This document shows, in pieces, positions 51,428 to 52,547 of a DNA stretch of 52,547 nt. This stretch comes from Chitinophagales bacterium (GTDB lineage: Bacteria; Bacteroidota; Bacteroidia; Chitinophagales; BACL12): NCBI GenBank assembly GCA_019694895.1, contig JAIBBA010000005.1, positions 1 through 52,547 on the forward strand, in the 5' to 3' direction. Position 1 is the first letter of the stretch; each line of letters opens with the position of its first letter. Position numbers and translations under genes: made by a program. The notes beneath the pieces are model-generated. The model had not been told where the DNA came from. It saw only the letters and a list, made by a program, of their open reading frames with translations, and did not search any database.

Positions 51428-52192
51428 TTGAGAACTATTCTTCTAATATTACTTACTTTCTCATTTTTTGCATGCAATAAGCGAGATGCCCGCTCCGTTG
51501 GGTCTCCAATTTTGGACAAACAAGATTCGTGGGAGATACTCTATTGGTATGCCGATTCGATAGTTCGTAATAATGAAATGGTCAAAGTGTACAATTCAAG
51601 GCTTGATACCTGTGCTACCGAGACCGGTATATTCACCTATTTGCAGGTTGACTACCCCTTAACCACAGCACATCCGTTAATTCGAGATGCTAAAGCTGCC
51701 ATTCTTGCTGAACAACTTGGTGATCATCATGCAGCTGCAATTGCGTTTAAAAAGGTTGTTAATTATTATGTTAATGAACGCGAAAAAGATCTTGAGTTAT
51801 ACTCAGATATAAATGGAATCCTTCAATATGAAGTGAATGCTGCAATAATATGTTCCTATGCATACGAAAAGCTCGGAGATACGTTGAATGCTATCGAAGT
51901 TTTGAGAAGGCATTTAGCTAATGTTGAGGCTCGGAATTGTAAGATTGTGGATAGATACGTTGAGTTATGTATTGCGAATTTTGGGCAAGTTGCTGCTTTA
52001 GAGGAATTAAATAAATGCAGTGAGACAATAGCTTTTAAATCTCAGGCGTCGCTATACGATGATAAGTGGGTGATTTATTATTTTGGAGGAGAAATTGGGC
52101 TTGATGGGGATGTCGCAAATCACGACTTCTCCGCCATTCAGGTTAATACTATGCTACAGAATATGAGTGCATTTAAACTCTTATTTCAATAA
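51428..52192 (+). CDS. helical lipoprotein with TPR-like repeats, hypothetical
   Basis: No ATG fits this frame; TTG 51428 gives MRTILLILLTFSFFAC with lipobox Cys16, which supports the call. The 254 residues are helical, with TPR-like segments (AAILAEQLGDHHAAAIAFKKVVNYY; CSYAYEKLGDTLNAIEVLRRHL). A lipoprotein scaffold in the envelope is likely; function unknown. It is 18 nt after the preceding gene, and the run ends here. Confidence 0.65.
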   Translation: MRTILLILLTFSFFACNKRDARSVGSPILDKQDSWEILYWYADSIVRNNEMVKVYNSRLDTCATETGIFTYLQVDYPLTTAHPLIRDAKAAILAEQLGDHHAAAIAFKKVVNYYVNEREKDLELYSDINGILQYEVNAAIICSYAYEKLGDTLNAIEVLRRHLANVEARNCKIVDRYVELCIANFGQVAALEELNKCSETIAFKSQASLYDDKWVIYYFGGEIGLDGDVANHDFSAIQVNTMLQNMSAFKLLFQ

Positions 52193-52378
52193 CGAAATTT
52201 GTAAGGTTGGGTAATTTCTACGCGGAGGCCATGCTTAATTTTATCTCACAAGGACCAAATTACTGCAGAGGCGGAAAAATTACCTATGCTCCAAGTCTAA
52301 GATTCTATCTAAAGACCTCATGGTCCTATTTTCGGCTGTGCCAACCCACTGGCTAAATCGAAACACAACCCAACCTCG

Positions 52379-52410
52379 TTTGCAAATTTTCCGAAAGCTC
52401 CTTAACTTTG
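52379..52410 (+). promoter_or_regulatory. tRNA-Gln promoter TTTG-N20-TAACTTTG
   Basis: TTTG (52379-52382) and TAACTTTG (52403-52410) match the Bacteroidota -33 and -7 consensus with the expected 20-base spacing, 31 bases upstream of the tRNA. It is the best promoter in the window. The rest of 52193-52378 shows no gene. Confidence 0.85.
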
Positions 52411-52440
52411 CACCCACAAATCGGGGAAACCCGCGCTTTT

Positions 52441-52513
52441 TGGCTGATGGTGTAACTGGCAACACGTCTGATTTTGGTTCAGAAGAGTCTAGGTTCGAGC
52501 CCTAGTCGGCCAA
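52441..52513 (+). tRNA. tRNA-Gln (anticodon TTG)
   Basis: A 73-nt cloverleaf: acceptor TGGCTGA/TCGGCCA (one T-G pair), D stem GTGT/ACAC, anticodon stem TCTGA/TCAGA with loop TTTTGGT (anticodon TTG), T stem CTAGG/CCTAG with loop TTCGAGC, discriminator A. CCA is not encoded. Confidence 0.96.
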
Positions 52514-52517
52514 CTGA

Positions 52518-52544
52518 AAGGTCTGCATAAAGCAGGCCTTTTTT
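52518..52544 (+). terminator. terminator after tRNA-Gln
   Basis: AAGGTCTGC pairs with GCAGGCCTT (one T-G pair) around loop ATAAA, followed by TTTT, directly after the tRNA. Confidence 0.9.
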
Positions 52545-52547
52545 GTT

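Noticed and set aside
52280-52505. Short frames around tRNA-Gln on both strands
   Set aside because: They overlap the tRNA and its promoter and show no protein signal.
47151-52513. Integrated genomic island at tRNA-Gln
   Set aside because: No integrase or direct repeat of the tRNA 3' end was seen, and the genes lie on the 5' side of the tRNA.

Overview
The window is chromosomal DNA from a member of the Bacteroidota, most likely Chitinophagales/Saprospirales-like, though rank below phylum is inference. Evidence seen: four secreted proteins with C-terminal type IX secretion (Por) sorting domains, a TonB-dependent receptor, a fused CcoN/CcoO cbb3 oxidase, a short gyrase B, repeated TAnnTTTG promoter boxes, and little sign of Shine-Dalgarno sequences. 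There are 48 supported protein genes, three tRNA genes and several hairpin terminators. I see no CRISPR array, prophage, transposase or integrase.

Layout. 1-6111: ADP/GDP-heptose module (hddA, gmhA, hddC, gmhB, overlapping or closely spaced), then a polyprenyl-phosphate sugar-1-phosphate transferase and a Wzi/RemB-like outer membrane protein; together a surface-glycan block. 6159-6318: two tandem tRNA-Arg genes. 6484-9244: small exported protein plus a heme/metal-type TonB receptor, followed by a strongly self-complementary spacer that may be a structured RNA. 9367-12780: small helical protein, four-helix membrane protein, FNR-type regulator with four N-terminal cysteines, tandem universal stress protein and a DUF4468 protein. 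12918-15256: a 38-residue membrane peptide and gyrB. 15330-18307: an outer membrane barrel and a Calx-beta repeat protein exported by T9SS. 18385-27371: the complete cbb3 oxidase locus (ccoI, ccoS, ccoNO, ccoQ, ccoP, ccoG, ccoH, TauE/SafE-like). 27413-30757: Nif3, zinc-ribbon coiled coil and TPR protein in one run. 30827-34950: murB flanked by two related T9SS cargo proteins. 35152-37802: dienoyl-CoA reductase-like SDR, thioesterase, aminotransferase. 37946-40054: selD-mnmH (tRNA 2-selenouridine). 40102-46926: envelope proteins (TlpA-like thioredoxin, OmpA-like fusion, TonB_C/MORN-like protein, an exported protein with a JAMM-like HxH...TxxD motif, SanA-like, M23 peptidase with T9SS tail). 47151-52192: secreted proteins and lipoproteins of unknown function, visibly AT-rich. 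52441-52513: tRNA-Gln with promoter and terminator.

How it works together. The cbb3 block with its Cu-ATPase, and the nearby FNR-like regulator, point to microaerobic respiration. The heptose and glycan block builds surface carbohydrate. Selenium seems to be used for tRNA modification: SelD carries Cys, not Sec, and no SelA/SelB is present here. The most unusual items are the alternative-pairing spacer at 9256-9326, the JAMM-like exported protein, a 20-nt gene overlap on an A8 run, start codons placed directly after -7 boxes, the repeated GWCAAAAG motif ahead of ccoS, and heptanucleotide repeats that enter a coding sequence.
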